Part shown: in pieces, positions 25,691 to 34,626 of the stretch
How positions within the stretch are numbered: position 1 is the stretch's first letter
How the letters are laid out: each line of letters opens with the position of its first letter
From: Novosphingobium sp. AP12
Lineage (GTDB): Bacteria > Pseudomonadota > Alphaproteobacteria > Sphingomonadales > Sphingomonadaceae
Direction of reading: 5' to 3'
DNA length: 39,948 nucleotides
Assembly (NCBI RefSeq): GCF_000281975.1
Contig: NZ_AKKE01000123.1
Span: 1 to 39,948, forward strand
Notes under the pieces: model-generated
Seen by the model: only the letters and a program-made list of their open reading frames with translations
Told to the model about the DNA's origin: nothing
Databases searched by the model: none
Made by a program: the position numbers and the translations under genes

Positions 25691-26082
25691 CACAGGTTGA
25701 GGACCCAAAAACTCCATCCCGGCTCATCGACGAGCGCATCGCAAGTCTGGGCGACTGGCGCGGCGAGACGCTGGCGAAAGTGCGCGCGCTCATCCACGAG
25801 GCGCTCCCGGACGTGGTCGAGGAGTGGAAGTGGCGCGGCGTGCCGACATGGTATCACGGCGGCGGCATCGTCTGCACCGGCGAGACCTACAAGGCCGCAG
25901 TCAAGCTGACTTTCGCCAAGGGCGCCGCGCTCGCCGATCCGACAGGACTGTTCAACGCCAGCCTCGAAGGCAACGTCCGCCGCGCGATCGACCTCCACGA
26001 AGGCGATGCGATCGACGAGGCGGCGCTCAAGGTGCTGTGCCAGGAAGCTGCTGCTCTCAACACGGCGAAGAAGAAGCGCTGA
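25687..26082 (+). CDS. DUF1801 domain protein
   Basis: A 131-residue soluble protein. The pattern W-R-G-E-T-L-A-K-V-R-A-L-I-H, then V-V-E-E-W-K-W-R-G-V-P-T-W and Y-K-A-A-V-K-L-T-F, ending with N-A-S-L-E-G-N-V-R-R-A-I, fits DUF1801 (YdhG-like fold), whose biochemical role is unsettled. It overlaps the lysozyme stop by 4 nt (ATGA) and so is probably co-translated with it. The pairing with a GH24 lysozyme is unusual and may be accidental. It converges with the SulP gene with only 7 nt between stops. Confidence 0.8.
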   Translation: MTQVEDPKTPSRLIDERIASLGDWRGETLAKVRALIHEALPDVVEEWKWRGVPTWYHGGGIVCTGETYKAAVKLTFAKGAALADPTGLFNASLEGNVRRAIDLHEGDAIDEAALKVLCQEAAALNTAKKKR

Positions 26083-26089
26083 CGTTGCG

Positions 26090-27580
26090 TCAGTGCGGCG
26101 CCGCGCCGATCTCGACGCCGGTCTTGTCGTGGAGGGCGAAGCGGTCGACGATCTGGGCGCTGGCTTCGTTGTAGCCGATGACCTCGACGGTGCGGCCCTC
26201 GCGGCGCAGGCGCTCGACGACCTTGTCGAGCGCGCCAACGGCGGAAATGTCCCAGAAGTGCGCCTTCGAGACGTCGATGATGACGCGGTGCGCCTCCGCC
26301 TCGCCCTGGAAGGCACGGGTGAAGCGGTCGACCGAGGCGAAGAATATCTGGCCCGAGACACGGTAGGTCGCGCCCTCGCCCGTCACTTCGCCCTCCACCG
26401 CGAACATGCGCTGCACCTTGCCGGCGAAGAAGATCCCCGAGAGCAGCACGCCCGATAGCACTCCCAGCGACAGGTCCTGCGTGGCGACGACCACCACCAC
26501 CGTCACCAGCATGACCACCGATGAGGTCGGCGGATGGCGGCGCAGGTTGGAAATCGAACTCCAGCTGAAGGTGCCGATCGAGACCATGATCATCACCGCC
26601 ACCAGCGCCGGCATCGGCACCCGGCCCACGTAGGGACCAAGAACCGCCAGCAGGAACAGCAGGAACGCGCCGCCGACGAAAGTCGAGAGCCGGCCGCGCC
26701 CGCCCGAGGTCACGTTGATGACAGACTGGCCGATCATCGCGCAGCCGCCCATGCCGCCGAGCAGCGCGGAAACCACGTTGGCGCCGCCCTGCCCCATGCA
26801 CTCACGCTTCTTGTCGCTGTCGGTGTCGGTCATGTCGTCGACGATCTGCGCGGTCAGCATCGATTCGAGCAGGCCGACCGCCGCCATCGTCAGCGAATAA
26901 GGGAGGATGATCCGCAGGGTATCGAGCGTCAGCGGCACCTGCGGCAGCGCGAAGCTGGGCAGGCCTTCGGGCAGCTTGCCCATGTCGCCGACGGTGTGGA
27001 CGGGGAGGCCAAGGCCGATGCTGATCGCGGTCAGCAGCAGGATCGCCACCAGCGGCGAGGGCACGGCCTTCGTGACGCGCGGGAACAGGTAGATGACGGC
27101 GAGGCCGCCCGCGATCATCGCGTAAGTCTCCCAGCCCACTCCGGTAAGCTGCGGCAACTGCGCCATGAAGATCAGGATGGCGAGCGCGTTGACGAAGCCG
27201 GTGATGACCGAGCGCGAGACGAACTGCATCAGCAGGTCCAGCCGCAGCAGCCCGGCGATCCCCTGGACCACGCCCATCAGGATCGTCGCGGCGAAGAGGT
27301 ATTCGACGCCGTGCTCGCGCACCAGCGGCGTCACCAGCACCGCGACGGAGGCAGTGGCGGCCGAGATCATGCCGGGACGCCCGCCGATCAGGGCGATGAC
27401 CACGGCGATGGCGACGGAGGCATAGAGGCCGACGCGCGGGTCCACCCCGGCAATGATCGAAAAGCCGATCGCCTCCGGGATCAGCGCGAGCGCGACGACG
27501 ATACCGGCGAGCACGTCACGGCGCGCGGACGCGCCATCGGTGAACCACTCCCGGCGGTAGCGGGTAAGCGAATGGGACAT
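26090..27580 (-). CDS. SulP family anion transporter with STAS domain
   Basis: A 496-residue inner-membrane transporter. The N-terminal half has the SulP helices, including [12 protein letters not shown] and [14 protein letters not shown]. The last 100 residues form a cytoplasmic STAS domain with [16 protein letters not shown]. SulP members carry sulfate, bicarbonate or other anions. The rather short length and sequence style resemble the BicA/YbaR-like bicarbonate group, but the substrate is not proven. The ATG at 27580 gives a normal SulP N-terminus; extension to 27688 is not protein-like. It lies 179 bp downstream of bpt. Confidence 0.88.
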   Translation of the reverse strand: MSHSLTRYRREWFTDGASARRDVLAGIVVALALIPEAIGFSIIAGVDPRVGLYASVAIAVVIALIGGRPGMISAATASVAVLVTPLVREHGVEYLFAATILMGVVQGIAGLLRLDLLMQFVSRSVITGFVNALAILIFMAQLPQLTGVGWETYAMIAGGLAVIYLFPRVTKAVPSPLVAILLLTAISIGLGLPVHTVGDMGKLPEGLPSFALPQVPLTLDTLRIILPYSLTMAAVGLLESMLTAQIVDDMTDTDSDKKRECMGQGGANVVSALLGGMGGCAMIGQSVINVTSGGRGRLSTFVGGAFLLFLLAVLGPYVGRVPMPALVAVMIMVSIGTFSWSSISNLRRHPPTSSVVMLVTVVVVVATQDLSLGVLSGVLLSGIFFAGKVQRMFAVEGEVTGEGATYRVSGQIFFASVDRFTRAFQGEAEAHRVIIDVSKAHFWDISAVGALDKVVERLRREGRTVEVIGYNEASAQIVDRFALHDKTGVEIGAAPH

Positions 27581-27759
27581 GGAGTTTCCACAACAAGGCA
27601 CACTGGGCGCAGAAATAGGCGCCGGGATCGGATGATGTGTGATGTTGTCCGGCGGATCGGCGGCCGGAATAGCCACCCGGAATTGCACCGGGTCCTTGCG
27701 AGTGCGGCGGTGTTAGCGGAGGATACCTCGCCTGGGCAAGAAAACTCGTGCCGTTCCGC

Positions 27760-28596
27760 TCAGCCCTTCGAGATCGCGGCCATGCCGTCCTTGGGCCCGG
27801 CCGCGTCGTCGCGGCTGCGGGGGTTCGAGACGGCGGCGGCGATCAGGCGGTCCTGGTCTGCGGGGTCGATACGCTCCCACCCGGCGCGGCCGAGCTTTTC
27901 CATCGGCCGGTAGCGCACCTTGTACTGCATGCGCGGCGAACCTTCGACCCAGTAGCCGAGGTAGACGTAGGCGAGGCCCATCTCGTTCGCGCGGCGGATG
28001 TGATCGAGGATGATGTAGTTGCCCAGACCCTGCCGACCTTCGTGGTGCGGGTCGTAGAAGGAGTAGATCATCGACAGCCCATCGCACTGGCGATCGGTGA
28101 GGCAGGCGCCGACGAGGCGGCCGGGCTTGACGCCGTCCGCCGAGGGTTCACGGTATTCGACGACGTAGCTGGTGACCGGCGTGTGCTCCACCATGTCGGC
28201 GAAATCGACTTCGTCCATGGTGGTCATCCCGCCTTCGGGATGGCGGACCGAAAGGTAGCGCTGGAGCAGGTCGAACTGCTCGCTTGTGGACCAGGGCCGG
28301 CAGACGGTGGCGACGAGGTCCCCGTGCGCTTTCATCGTGCGCTTCTGCGTCCCCGAAGGCACGAATTCGCCGGTGACCACGCGCACCGACACGCAGGCGT
28401 TGCAGTCGATGCAGGAGGGGCGGTAGGCGACGGTCTGGCTACGGCGGAAGCCGATGCGGCCCAGCGCGTCGTTCAGCGAATCGGCGTGGGGGCCCTTCAG
28501 CTCGGTGAATACCTTGCGTTCGCTGCGGCCCGGAAGATACGGACACGGCGCCGGGCTCGTCACGAAGAAGCGGGGAAATCGAACCGGAGCCGTCAC
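27760..28596 (-). CDS. bpt: Aspartate/glutamate leucyltransferase
   Basis: A 278-residue aminoacyl-tRNA-protein transferase of the N-degron pathway. It adds leucine to proteins that start with Asp or Glu, marking them for ClpS/ClpAP. Visible are the N-terminal [10 protein letters not shown] (Cys18), [12 protein letters not shown] (Cys62, 65, 68), S-F-Y-D-P-H-H and [15 protein letters not shown]. These are conserved in Bpt/Ate enzymes. The start is GTG at 28596 with GAGGAAGA upstream. It is followed on the same strand by the SulP gene after a 179-bp gap. clpS or aat is not nearby. Confidence 0.92.
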   Translation of the reverse strand: MTAPVRFPRFFVTSPAPCPYLPGRSERKVFTELKGPHADSLNDALGRIGFRRSQTVAYRPSCIDCNACVSVRVVTGEFVPSGTQKRTMKAHGDLVATVCRPWSTSEQFDLLQRYLSVRHPEGGMTTMDEVDFADMVEHTPVTSYVVEYREPSADGVKPGRLVGACLTDRQCDGLSMIYSFYDPHHEGRQGLGNYIILDHIRRANEMGLAYVYLGYWVEGSPRMQYKVRYRPMEKLGRAGWERIDPADQDRLIAAAVSNPRSRDDAAGPKDGMAAISKG

Positions 28597-28827
28597 CGAA
28601 CTAGGTCTTCCTCTTGCATGGTGGCCGGCGCTGCGTCCGCCCCTTTCCCGAAATATGCATAGTGCGACAGCGTGTTGCGAGTCTTTTAACCACAGGAACC
28701 GATCGGCCTGCAGCGAAATCGCGCCGTACCGGTGGCAACGGCGCGCGACTGTCCCGGTACGGGGCGCCGAATAAGCGGAACCTTACGTAACCGCCTGTCC
28801 CGCGCAAGACCTAATCGAGGGACCTGT
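28597..28827. other. Intergenic region between ilvA and bpt
   Basis: No gene is supported in these 231 bp. A short minus-strand open frame crosses it but is Arg-rich and unlike a protein. The stretch contains GTCCC...GGGAC (28798-28823), a weak 5-bp stem close to the end of ilvA, and should hold the bpt promoter. Confidence 0.4.
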
Positions 28828-30087
28828 CTACTCGGTCTCGACCAGCTTCACTTCGTAACCCTCGCGGCGCAAGGCGGAAACGAGGGTCTCGAGCTGCTGC
28901 TTGTCGCGCGCCTCGCACTCGATCTCGGTGACGAGGCCCTTGGCGGGAAGGTGCGTGAAGATGCGCTGGTGGAAGACCTCGATGATGTTCACGTTGTGCT
29001 CGTGGAACACCTTGGCGACCTTGAACAGGGCGCCGGCGCGGTCCTGGAGGCCGATGCGCAGCCGCGCGAGGCGGCCAGAGCGCGCAAGGTCGCGCAGCAG
29101 CACGTTGGCGAGCAGGCGCGTGTCGATGTTGCCGCCCGAAAGCACCATGCCGACCTTGCGGCCGACGAACAGCTCGCGGTTGCCCAGCACTGCGGCGAGG
29201 CCGGTAGCGCCGGCGCCCTCCACCAGCGTCTTCTCGATCTGCAGGAGCAGGCACAGCGCGCTCTCGATCGCCGGTTCGCTCACCAGCAGGAACTCGTCGA
29301 GCAGGTTGCGCAGGACCTTGGACGTGAACAGCCCCGGCTGGATCACGGCGATGCCCTCGGCGAGCGTGTCGCCGCCGATCGGCAGGTTGGTGCCCTTGAG
29401 CAGGTTGTACATGGACGGATAAAGCTGCGCCTCGACGCCGACCAGGCGGATCGCCGGGTTCATGTCGCGCGCCACGGTGCCCATGCCAGAGGACAAGCCG
29501 CCGCCGCCCACCGGCAGCACCAGCGTGTCGATATCCGGCACGTCCTCGAGCATCTCGAGCGCGACGGTGCCCTGCCCGGCGGCGACGTGGGGGTCGTCGA
29601 AGGGATGGACGAAGGTCAGGCCCAGCTCGGTCTCGAGCTTGCGCGCGTGGGCATTCGCCTCGTCGAAGCTCTCGCCCTCGAGCACGACCTTGCCGCCCAC
29701 GCTCTCGGTCTGCATGATCTTCACGGTCGGCGTCGTCTTGGGCATCACGATCGTGACGGGAACGCCAAGCCGCGTGCCGTGATAGCTCAGGCCCTGCGCG
29801 TGGTTGCCGGCCGAGGCGGCGATGACGCCGCGCGCCTTGCGGTCCTCCGGCAACTGGAGGAGCGCGTTGAGCGCGCCGCGCTCCTTGTAGGCGGCGGTGA
29901 ACTGCAGGTTCTCGAACTTGAGGTAGATGTCGGCGCCGGTGATCGCGCTCAGCGTGGCGCTGTACTCGGTCGGCGTACGCACGACCTTGCCCGAAATTCG
30001 CTCCGCCGCCGCGCGAACGTCGGCTGCGGTCAGCGGGGCGTCGCCGGTGGCGGCCCCGGGAGCGGTGTTGAGCAGAGTTTGGTCCAT
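28828..30087 (-). CDS. ilvA: Threonine ammonia-lyase (threonine deaminase)
   Basis: A 419-residue PLP enzyme that converts threonine to 2-oxobutyrate, the first step of isoleucine synthesis. The PLP lysine is in T-A-A-Y-K-E-R-G-A-L-N (Lys68). A-S-A-G-N-H-A-Q-G and the glycine loop V-G-G-G-G-L-S-S-G bind the cofactor. The C-terminal 80 residues (L-R-I-G-L-Q-D-R-A-G-A-L-F onward) form an ACT domain, so it is likely allosteric, with one ACT domain rather than the two of E. coli IlvA. The ATG at 30087 is chosen; a TTG-initiated extension to 30171 is not protein-like. It is divergent from the dehydrogenase gene with 103 bp between. Confidence 0.93.
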   Translation of the reverse strand: MDQTLLNTAPGAATGDAPLTAADVRAAAERISGKVVRTPTEYSATLSAITGADIYLKFENLQFTAAYKERGALNALLQLPEDRKARGVIAASAGNHAQGLSYHGTRLGVPVTIVMPKTTPTVKIMQTESVGGKVVLEGESFDEANAHARKLETELGLTFVHPFDDPHVAAGQGTVALEMLEDVPDIDTLVLPVGGGGLSSGMGTVARDMNPAIRLVGVEAQLYPSMYNLLKGTNLPIGGDTLAEGIAVIQPGLFTSKVLRNLLDEFLLVSEPAIESALCLLLQIEKTLVEGAGATGLAAVLGNRELFVGRKVGMVLSGGNIDTRLLANVLLRDLARSGRLARLRIGLQDRAGALFKVAKVFHEHNVNIIEVFHQRIFTHLPAKGLVTEIECEARDKQQLETLVSALRREGYEVKLVETE

Positions 30088-30190
30088 GGGGCCGCGACTA
30101 AAGGAAACCGCGACGAATTGAAAGCGGAGTCGGGCCCGTTGCACGTACCTCCACGGTTTGCTTTTGGCCAAAACGCGCTAGAACGCGCTC

Positions 30191-31099
30191 ATGAGCGAAA
30201 GCACGATACAACGCCGCAAGGTGTCCATGATCGGTCTCGGCACGATGGGCGGCGCGATCGCGCGGCACATCGGCGAGGCCGGCCACGAACTGACGATCTA
30301 CAACCGCACGCCCGAACGTGCGCGCAAATGGAACGAGGACAACCCCGGCCTCGCCCACCGCATCGCCGCGAACCCGGCTCATGCGGCGCAGGACGCCGAC
30401 GTGGTGATCACCTGCGTGGGCAACGACGACGACCTTGCCGACGTCGTGCTGGGTCCCAACGGCGTGTTCCGCATGCTCAAGAAGGGCGGCACCTTCATCG
30501 ACCATACCACGGTCTCGGCGCGCATCGCGCGGCAGATCTCGGTCGAGGCCCGCGACCTCAAGATCCACTGCGTCGACGCGCCGATGACCGGCTCGCAGAT
30601 CGGCGCGGAGAACGGCACGCTCACTCTGATGTGCGGCGGGCGCGACGATGCGATCGAGGCCGCGCGCCCGATCATGGAGGCCTATTCCAGCCGCATCGTC
30701 CACGTCGGCAAGCCCGGCTCGGGCCAGATCGCCAAGATGGCGAACCAGATATGCATCGCGGGCAACGTCGCCGCGCTGGCCGAGGCGGTGCGCTTCGCGC
30801 AGGCCTCTCACCTCGACATGGGCAAGGTCTACGAGGCGATCTCGGGCGGCGCCGCGCAGTCGTGGCAGATGGACAACCGCTGGACCTCGATGGACGCGGA
30901 CGAGTTCGACTTCGGCCTCGCGATCGACTGGATGCGCAAAGACCTTGGCCTCAGCCTGGAGGAAGGACGCGGGCTCGGCGTATCGCTGCCGGTGGCGGCG
31001 CTGGTCGACCAGTTCTTCTCGGACATCCAGGCCCAGGGCGGCGGCCGGCTCGACACCAGCGCCATCATCAAGCGGCTCCCGAAGAAGGGCAAGAAGTGA
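30191..31099 (+). CDS. Beta-hydroxyacid dehydrogenase (3-hydroxyisobutyrate dehydrogenase family)
   Basis: A 302-residue NAD(P)-dependent oxidoreductase of the beta-HAD family. The Rossmann signature is I-G-L-G-T-M-G-G-A (14-22). The substrate loop reads D-A-P-M-T-G-S-Q-I-G-A-E-N-G-T-L (129-144), and the catalytic lysine is in G-S-G-Q-I-A-K-M-A-N-Q (Lys182). The family includes 3-hydroxyisobutyrate, tartronate semialdehyde and glyoxylate/succinic semialdehyde reductases, and the exact substrate is open. The stop overlaps the next gene's GTG (GTGA), which implies co-translation with an exported amidohydrolase. Confidence 0.85.
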   Translation: MSESTIQRRKVSMIGLGTMGGAIARHIGEAGHELTIYNRTPERARKWNEDNPGLAHRIAANPAHAAQDADVVITCVGNDDDLADVVLGPNGVFRMLKKGGTFIDHTTVSARIARQISVEARDLKIHCVDAPMTGSQIGAENGTLTLMCGGRDDAIEAARPIMEAYSSRIVHVGKPGSGQIAKMANQICIAGNVAALAEAVRFAQASHLDMGKVYEAISGGAAQSWQMDNRWTSMDADEFDFGLAIDWMRKDLGLSLEEGRGLGVSLPVAALVDQFFSDIQAQGGGRLDTSAIIKRLPKKGKK

Positions 31100-32832
31100 A
31101 GCATTCGATCGGGGCAGCCGCCGCGCTGCTCGCCGGGACCGCGATGACGGCGCCCTTCCCTGCGTCCGTGGCCCACGCCGACGTCCTCGTCGACAACGTC
31201 GAAGGTGTGACCCCTGACGGCCGGGGCGGCGTCGAGCATTTCGAAGGCTTCCTCATCAGCCCCGACGGCCACGTCCTCCAGGTGTTCCACAAGGGCGAGA
31301 AGCGGCCGAAGAAGGTCGACTACCAGGTCGACGGCAAGGGCCGCGTGGTCATGCCCGGCCTGATCGACGCCCACGCACACGTCATGGGCACCGGCTTCGC
31401 GAAGATGACACTGGACCTCTCCACCGTAAGGACGCTGGATGAGGCGCTTTCGCGCGTGGCTGCATGGGCCGCCGCGCACCCCGACGCGCCGTGGATCCTG
31501 GGCAGCGGCTGGAACCAGGCGGACTGGTTCAAAAGCGGGGGGGGGCTGGATCGCATGCCCACCGCCGCCGAACTCGACGAAGTGACCGGCGGCAAGCCCG
31601 CCTGGCTCACCCGCGTCGACGGCCATGCCGGCTGGGCCAACTCCGCCGCGCTCTCGGCCGCCGGGATCACCGCCGCTACCGCCGACCCGGCGGGCGGCCA
31701 GATCCTGCGCGTGGGCGGCTCGAAAGCGCCTGCGGGCGTGTTCGTGGATGCCGCGACCCGGCTGGTGGAGGCAAAGCTCCCCCGTGTGCGTCCCGAGGAC
31801 CGCGACACCGCGCTGGGCGAGGCGCAGCTGGCGTTCCTCGCCTCGGGCGTGACCACCGTGGCCGACATGGGTTCCACGATCGAGGACTGGCAGACCTTCC
31901 GCCGCGCCGCCGATACCGGCGCTCTGCGCGTGCGCGTGGTGTCCTACGCCGCCGGCATCGACGCCATGACCCTGATCGGCGGGCCCGGGCCGACGCCCTG
32001 GCTCTACGACGACCGGCTCAAGATGAACGGGGTCAAGCTCTACCTCGACGGCGCATTGGGTTCGCGCGGGGCGTGGCTCAAGGCACCTTATGCGGACGAT
32101 GCCAAGGCGAAGGGCCTGCCGCAGATGAACCAGACGCAGCTCGGCAACCTGATGAGCCGGGCGGCGATGGACAACTTCCAGGTCGCCGTCCACGCCATCG
32201 GCGACGAGGCCAACGCCACCGTGCTCGATTCGATCGAGGAACTGTCGGCCACCTACAAGGGCGACCGGCGCTGGCGGATCGAGCATGCCCAGATCGTCGA
32301 TCCGGCCGACATCCCGCGTTTCGGCCGCAACGGTGTGATCGCCTCGATGCAGCCGCAGCACGAAGCCTCCGACCGCCTGATGGCCGAGGCGCGGCTGGGC
32401 ACCGCGCGGCTGGCGGGGGCCTATGCGTGGAAGTCGATCTCGGCCGCCGGGGCGACGCTCGCCTTCGGGTCGGACACCCCGGTCGAGCCTGCGCATCCCT
32501 TCGAAGGGCTCGCCGTGGCGATCACCCGGCAGGGCGCGGACGGGCAGCCCGCAGGCGGCTGGCAGCCGCAGGAAACGCTTACCCGCGAGGCCGCTCTGGC
32601 CGCCTACACCACCGGCGCGGCGTACTCGCTGTTCGCGGAAAGCCGCCTCGGCCGCATCGCCAAGGGCTACCGCGCCGACTTCCTGTTCGTCGACAACGAC
32701 CCGATGACCGCCACGCCCGAGCAGCTTCGCGCGACGCGCGTGCTGGAAACCTGGATCGGCGGCAAACTGGCGTGGTCTGCGGCGCAGGACGGCGGCAAGG
32801 CCGGGGTTCGGCGCGAGAAGGGCGCGCGGTAA
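31096..32832 (+). CDS. Exported YtcJ-type amidohydrolase
   Basis: A 578-residue metal-dependent amidohydrolase with an N-terminal signal (A-A-A-L-L-A-G-T-A-M-T-A-P-F-P-A, cleavage near A-H-A), so it acts in the periplasm. The metal-binding H-A-H of the TIM barrel is in G-L-I-D-A-H-A-H (93-95). A-V-H-A-I-G-D-E-A-N, R-I-E-H-A-Q and F-G-S-D-T-P-V-E-P complete the YtcJ pattern. Substrates of such proteins are rarely known. The GTG start overlaps the dehydrogenase stop by 4 nt. A run of nine G (31537-31545) encodes three glycines; slippage there would frameshift the protein. An upstream open frame of 2.3 kb is a shadow, not an extension. Confidence 0.85.
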   Translation: MKHSIGAAAALLAGTAMTAPFPASVAHADVLVDNVEGVTPDGRGGVEHFEGFLISPDGHVLQVFHKGEKRPKKVDYQVDGKGRVVMPGLIDAHAHVMGTGFAKMTLDLSTVRTLDEALSRVAAWAAAHPDAPWILGSGWNQADWFKSGGGLDRMPTAAELDEVTGGKPAWLTRVDGHAGWANSAALSAAGITAATADPAGGQILRVGGSKAPAGVFVDAATRLVEAKLPRVRPEDRDTALGEAQLAFLASGVTTVADMGSTIEDWQTFRRAADTGALRVRVVSYAAGIDAMTLIGGPGPTPWLYDDRLKMNGVKLYLDGALGSRGAWLKAPYADDAKAKGLPQMNQTQLGNLMSRAAMDNFQVAVHAIGDEANATVLDSIEELSATYKGDRRWRIEHAQIVDPADIPRFGRNGVIASMQPQHEASDRLMAEARLGTARLAGAYAWKSISAAGATLAFGSDTPVEPAHPFEGLAVAITRQGADGQPAGGWQPQETLTREAALAAYTTGAAYSLFAESRLGRIAKGYRADFLFVDNDPMTATPEQLRATRVLETWIGGKLAWSAAQDGGKAGVRREKGAR

Positions 32833-32892
32833 AGCGGGGCCCGCTCAGCCAGGGACCGCGGGCGTGCACCGAGGTCTACCCCGCCCCACATC

Positions 32893-32907
32893 CGTTCGTG
32901 TCGAACG
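32893..32907. repeat. Small hairpin CGTTCG-TGT-CGAACG, terminator-like
   Basis: A perfect 6-bp stem with a 3-nt loop, 60 nt after the amidohydrolase stop. AATGAGGGGTTTTTC follows, so a T-run sits about 11 nt past the stem. It may terminate the plus-strand unit or be a dispersed palindromic repeat of the type common in sphingomonad intergenic regions. Confidence 0.45.
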
Positions 32908-32956
32908 AATGAGGGGTTTTTCAGTAGAGGAAACGGTTGCCTGGGCGGCCCGCGAT

Positions 32957-32973
32957 CCCGGATCAGGTCCGGG
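32957..32973. repeat. REP-like palindrome CCCGGATCAGGTCCGGG
   Basis: CCCGGA pairs with TCCGGG across a 5-nt loop, followed by ACGACG. It lies between the converging amidohydrolase and tatC stops. I recall near-identical elements dispersed through intergenic regions of alphaproteobacterial genomes, so this is probably one copy of a repeated extragenic palindrome. It may also serve as a bidirectional transcript end. Confidence 0.5.
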
Positions 32974-32987
32974 ACGACGTTGCTTTC

Positions 32988-33827
32988 CTAAGGCAGCACG
33001 TCCGCCACCGCTTTGCCGGCGGCTTCGGCTTCCTTCTCGATCGCCTTCTCCTCGGCCGCGCGCTCCTTGGCGTCGCGGCGTTCGGTGAACCACATCAGCA
33101 GCAGCGTGCCCTCGAACAGCATGAGCAGCGGGATCGCCAGCAGCAGCTGCGAGATCACGTCGGGCGGGGTGGCCACGGCGGCGATGATGAAGATGCCGAC
33201 GATCGCATAGCGGCGCGCCGCCACGCATTGCGCGCGGGTGACGATGCCGGCGCGGTTGAGCAGCATCAGCAGGACCGGCAGCAGGAAGCTGATCCCGAAG
33301 GCCAGGATGAACTGCATCACCAGCCCGAGATAGTCGCCGGTGCCGGGCAGCGCCTCGAGCTTGAGGCCGCCCTTCTGGCCCTCGAAGCTGAGGAAGAAGT
33401 GGAACGCGGTCGGCATCACCACGTAGTAGGCGAGCGCCGCGCCCATCGTGAACAGCACCGGGGTCGCCACGAGGAAGGGCAGGAACGCCTTCTTTTCCTT
33501 GGCGTAGAGGCCCGGCGCGATGAAGGCCCAGATCTGGTTGGCGATCACCGGGAAGCTGACGAAGAAGGCCGCGAACATCGCGATCTTCACTTCGACGAAG
33601 AACGCCTCGTAGAGCTTGGTGTAGATCAGCTTGCCTTCGCCGGGCGGGAACGCGGCGGTCAGGGGCCGGACCAGGAACGAGAAGATGTCGCCCGAGAAGT
33701 AGAAGCACACCGCGAAGGCCACCGCGAAGGCGAGGAACGCGCGCAGCAGGCGCCCGCGCAGTTCGATCAGGTGCTCCATCAGCGGAGCCTGCGAATCGTC
33801 GATGTCGGCTATGCGGAACGGCTGCAT
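32988..33827 (-). CDS. tatC: Sec-independent protein translocase subunit TatC
   Basis: A 279-residue, six-helix inner-membrane protein, the receptor of the twin-arginine export system. The N-terminal M-E-H-L-I-E-L-R-G-R-L is the TatC signature. F-I-A-P-G-L-Y-A-K-E-K-K and P-P-D-V-I-S-Q confirm it. The C-terminal cytoplasmic tail is longer than usual and consists of a Glu/Lys/Ala-rich helix (E-R-R-D-A-K-E-R-A-A-E-E-K-A). The ATG at 33827 is 10 nt after the tatB stop. It is the last gene of tatA-tatB-tatC and converges on the amidohydrolase gene. Confidence 0.96.
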   Translation of the reverse strand: MQPFRIADIDDSQAPLMEHLIELRGRLLRAFLAFAVAFAVCFYFSGDIFSFLVRPLTAAFPPGEGKLIYTKLYEAFFVEVKIAMFAAFFVSFPVIANQIWAFIAPGLYAKEKKAFLPFLVATPVLFTMGAALAYYVVMPTAFHFFLSFEGQKGGLKLEALPGTGDYLGLVMQFILAFGISFLLPVLLMLLNRAGIVTRAQCVAARRYAIVGIFIIAAVATPPDVISQLLLAIPLLMLFEGTLLLMWFTERRDAKERAAEEKAIEKEAEAAGKAVADVLP

Positions 33828-33837
33828 GGCGGGGGCC

Positions 33838-34221
33838 TCAAGGCGGTGGAGGCGGCAGGTGCAGCTCGGCCTGCCGGGTTTCGGTGTAGTCTTCGGCCTT
33901 GTCGCCCTGCGGAACGGGTTCGGCGGCGACCGGAGAACTAGAGGGCGCCTGCATGTCCTCGGCGGTGGGGTGCATGGAGGGCAGCTGCGGGCTGGCCTTC
34001 ATGATCGCCTCGTTCTGCTCGCGCCACTTGCGCTCCATGTCCTCCAGCTCGGCTTCGCGCACCATGGCGTCGAGACCGGACCGGAAGTGGTTGGAAACCT
34101 TGCGCATCTTGCCAATCCAGCGGCCAGCCGTGCGCAGCGCCATCGGCATGTCCTTGGGGCCGATGACGACGACCGCCACGATGACGATCATCAGGAGTTC
34201 GGATGCGCCGACGTCGAACAT
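33838..34221 (-). CDS. tatB: Sec-independent protein translocase subunit TatB
   Basis: A 127-residue single-span membrane protein. The N-terminal M-F-D-V-G-A-S-E-L-L-M-I-V-I-V-A-V-V-V-I-G-P-K-D-M-P is the TatB pattern, with the Gly-Pro hinge after the membrane helix. An amphipathic helix (A-L-R-T-A-G-R-W-I-G-K-M) follows, then a Pro-rich tail. TatB receives Tat substrates together with TatC. It starts 20 nt after the tatA stop and ends 10 nt before tatC, so the three are an operon. Confidence 0.94.
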   Translation of the reverse strand: MFDVGASELLMIVIVAVVVIGPKDMPMALRTAGRWIGKMRKVSNHFRSGLDAMVREAELEDMERKWREQNEAIMKASPQLPSMHPTAEDMQAPSSSPVAAEPVPQGDKAEDYTETRQAELHLPPPPP

Positions 34222-34241
34222 CGTGCGTCAGTCCCGCTCGC

Positions 34242-34517
34242 TCAGACCTGCTCGTTCTTGGTTTCGACCGGCGTCGCCACCGGAGCAGGCGCCACGGTCG
34301 GGGCCGGCTCGACCTGCTGCGAGGCGATCTGCGCAGGGGTCGGGGTCGGCGTGGTCGCGGCGGCGGCCTTCTTGGCCTCCTCCTCGTTCATGCCTTCCTT
34401 GAAGCTCTTGATGCCCTTGCCGAAGTCACCCATGATTTCCGACACGCGGCCGCGTCCGAACAGCACGAGCACGATCACGAGAACGATCATCCAGTGCCAG
34501 ATCGAGAAGCTACCCAT
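34242..34517 (-). CDS. tatA: Sec-independent protein translocase subunit TatA
   Basis: A 91-residue protein with one N-terminal membrane helix ([19 protein letters not shown]), a hinge, and an amphipathic helix [15 protein letters not shown]. This is the pore-forming TatA pattern. The C-terminus is Pro/Thr/Ala-rich. The ATG at 34517 follows GGAG; a frame-extended start at 34538 would add seven residues ahead of the helix. It is the first gene of tatABC, 109 bp downstream of scpB. Confidence 0.94.
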   Translation of the reverse strand: MGSFSIWHWMIVLVIVLVLFGRGRVSEIMGDFGKGIKSFKEGMNEEEAKKAAAATTPTPTPAQIASQQVEPAPTVAPAPVATPVETKNEQV

Positions 34518-34626
34518 AACCTCAACTCCAAAAGCCACGGCCGATTCCGACCGTCATCGGGCCCATCTAGGCGCTTTGCCGCCAAGTTGAAAGCCTGTCA
34601 TGGTTCTGTCTTTCGCCCGTCACGGC

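Noticed and set aside
28601..28807. 68-codon minus-strand frame between ilvA and bpt
   Set aside because: Arg/Pro-rich, no ribosome site; looks non-coding.
28732..31095. Very long plus-strand open frame leading into the amidohydrolase
   Set aside because: It lies antisense to ilvA and out of frame with the dehydrogenase gene. Only the part from the GTG at 31096 has a signal peptide and a recognisable family.
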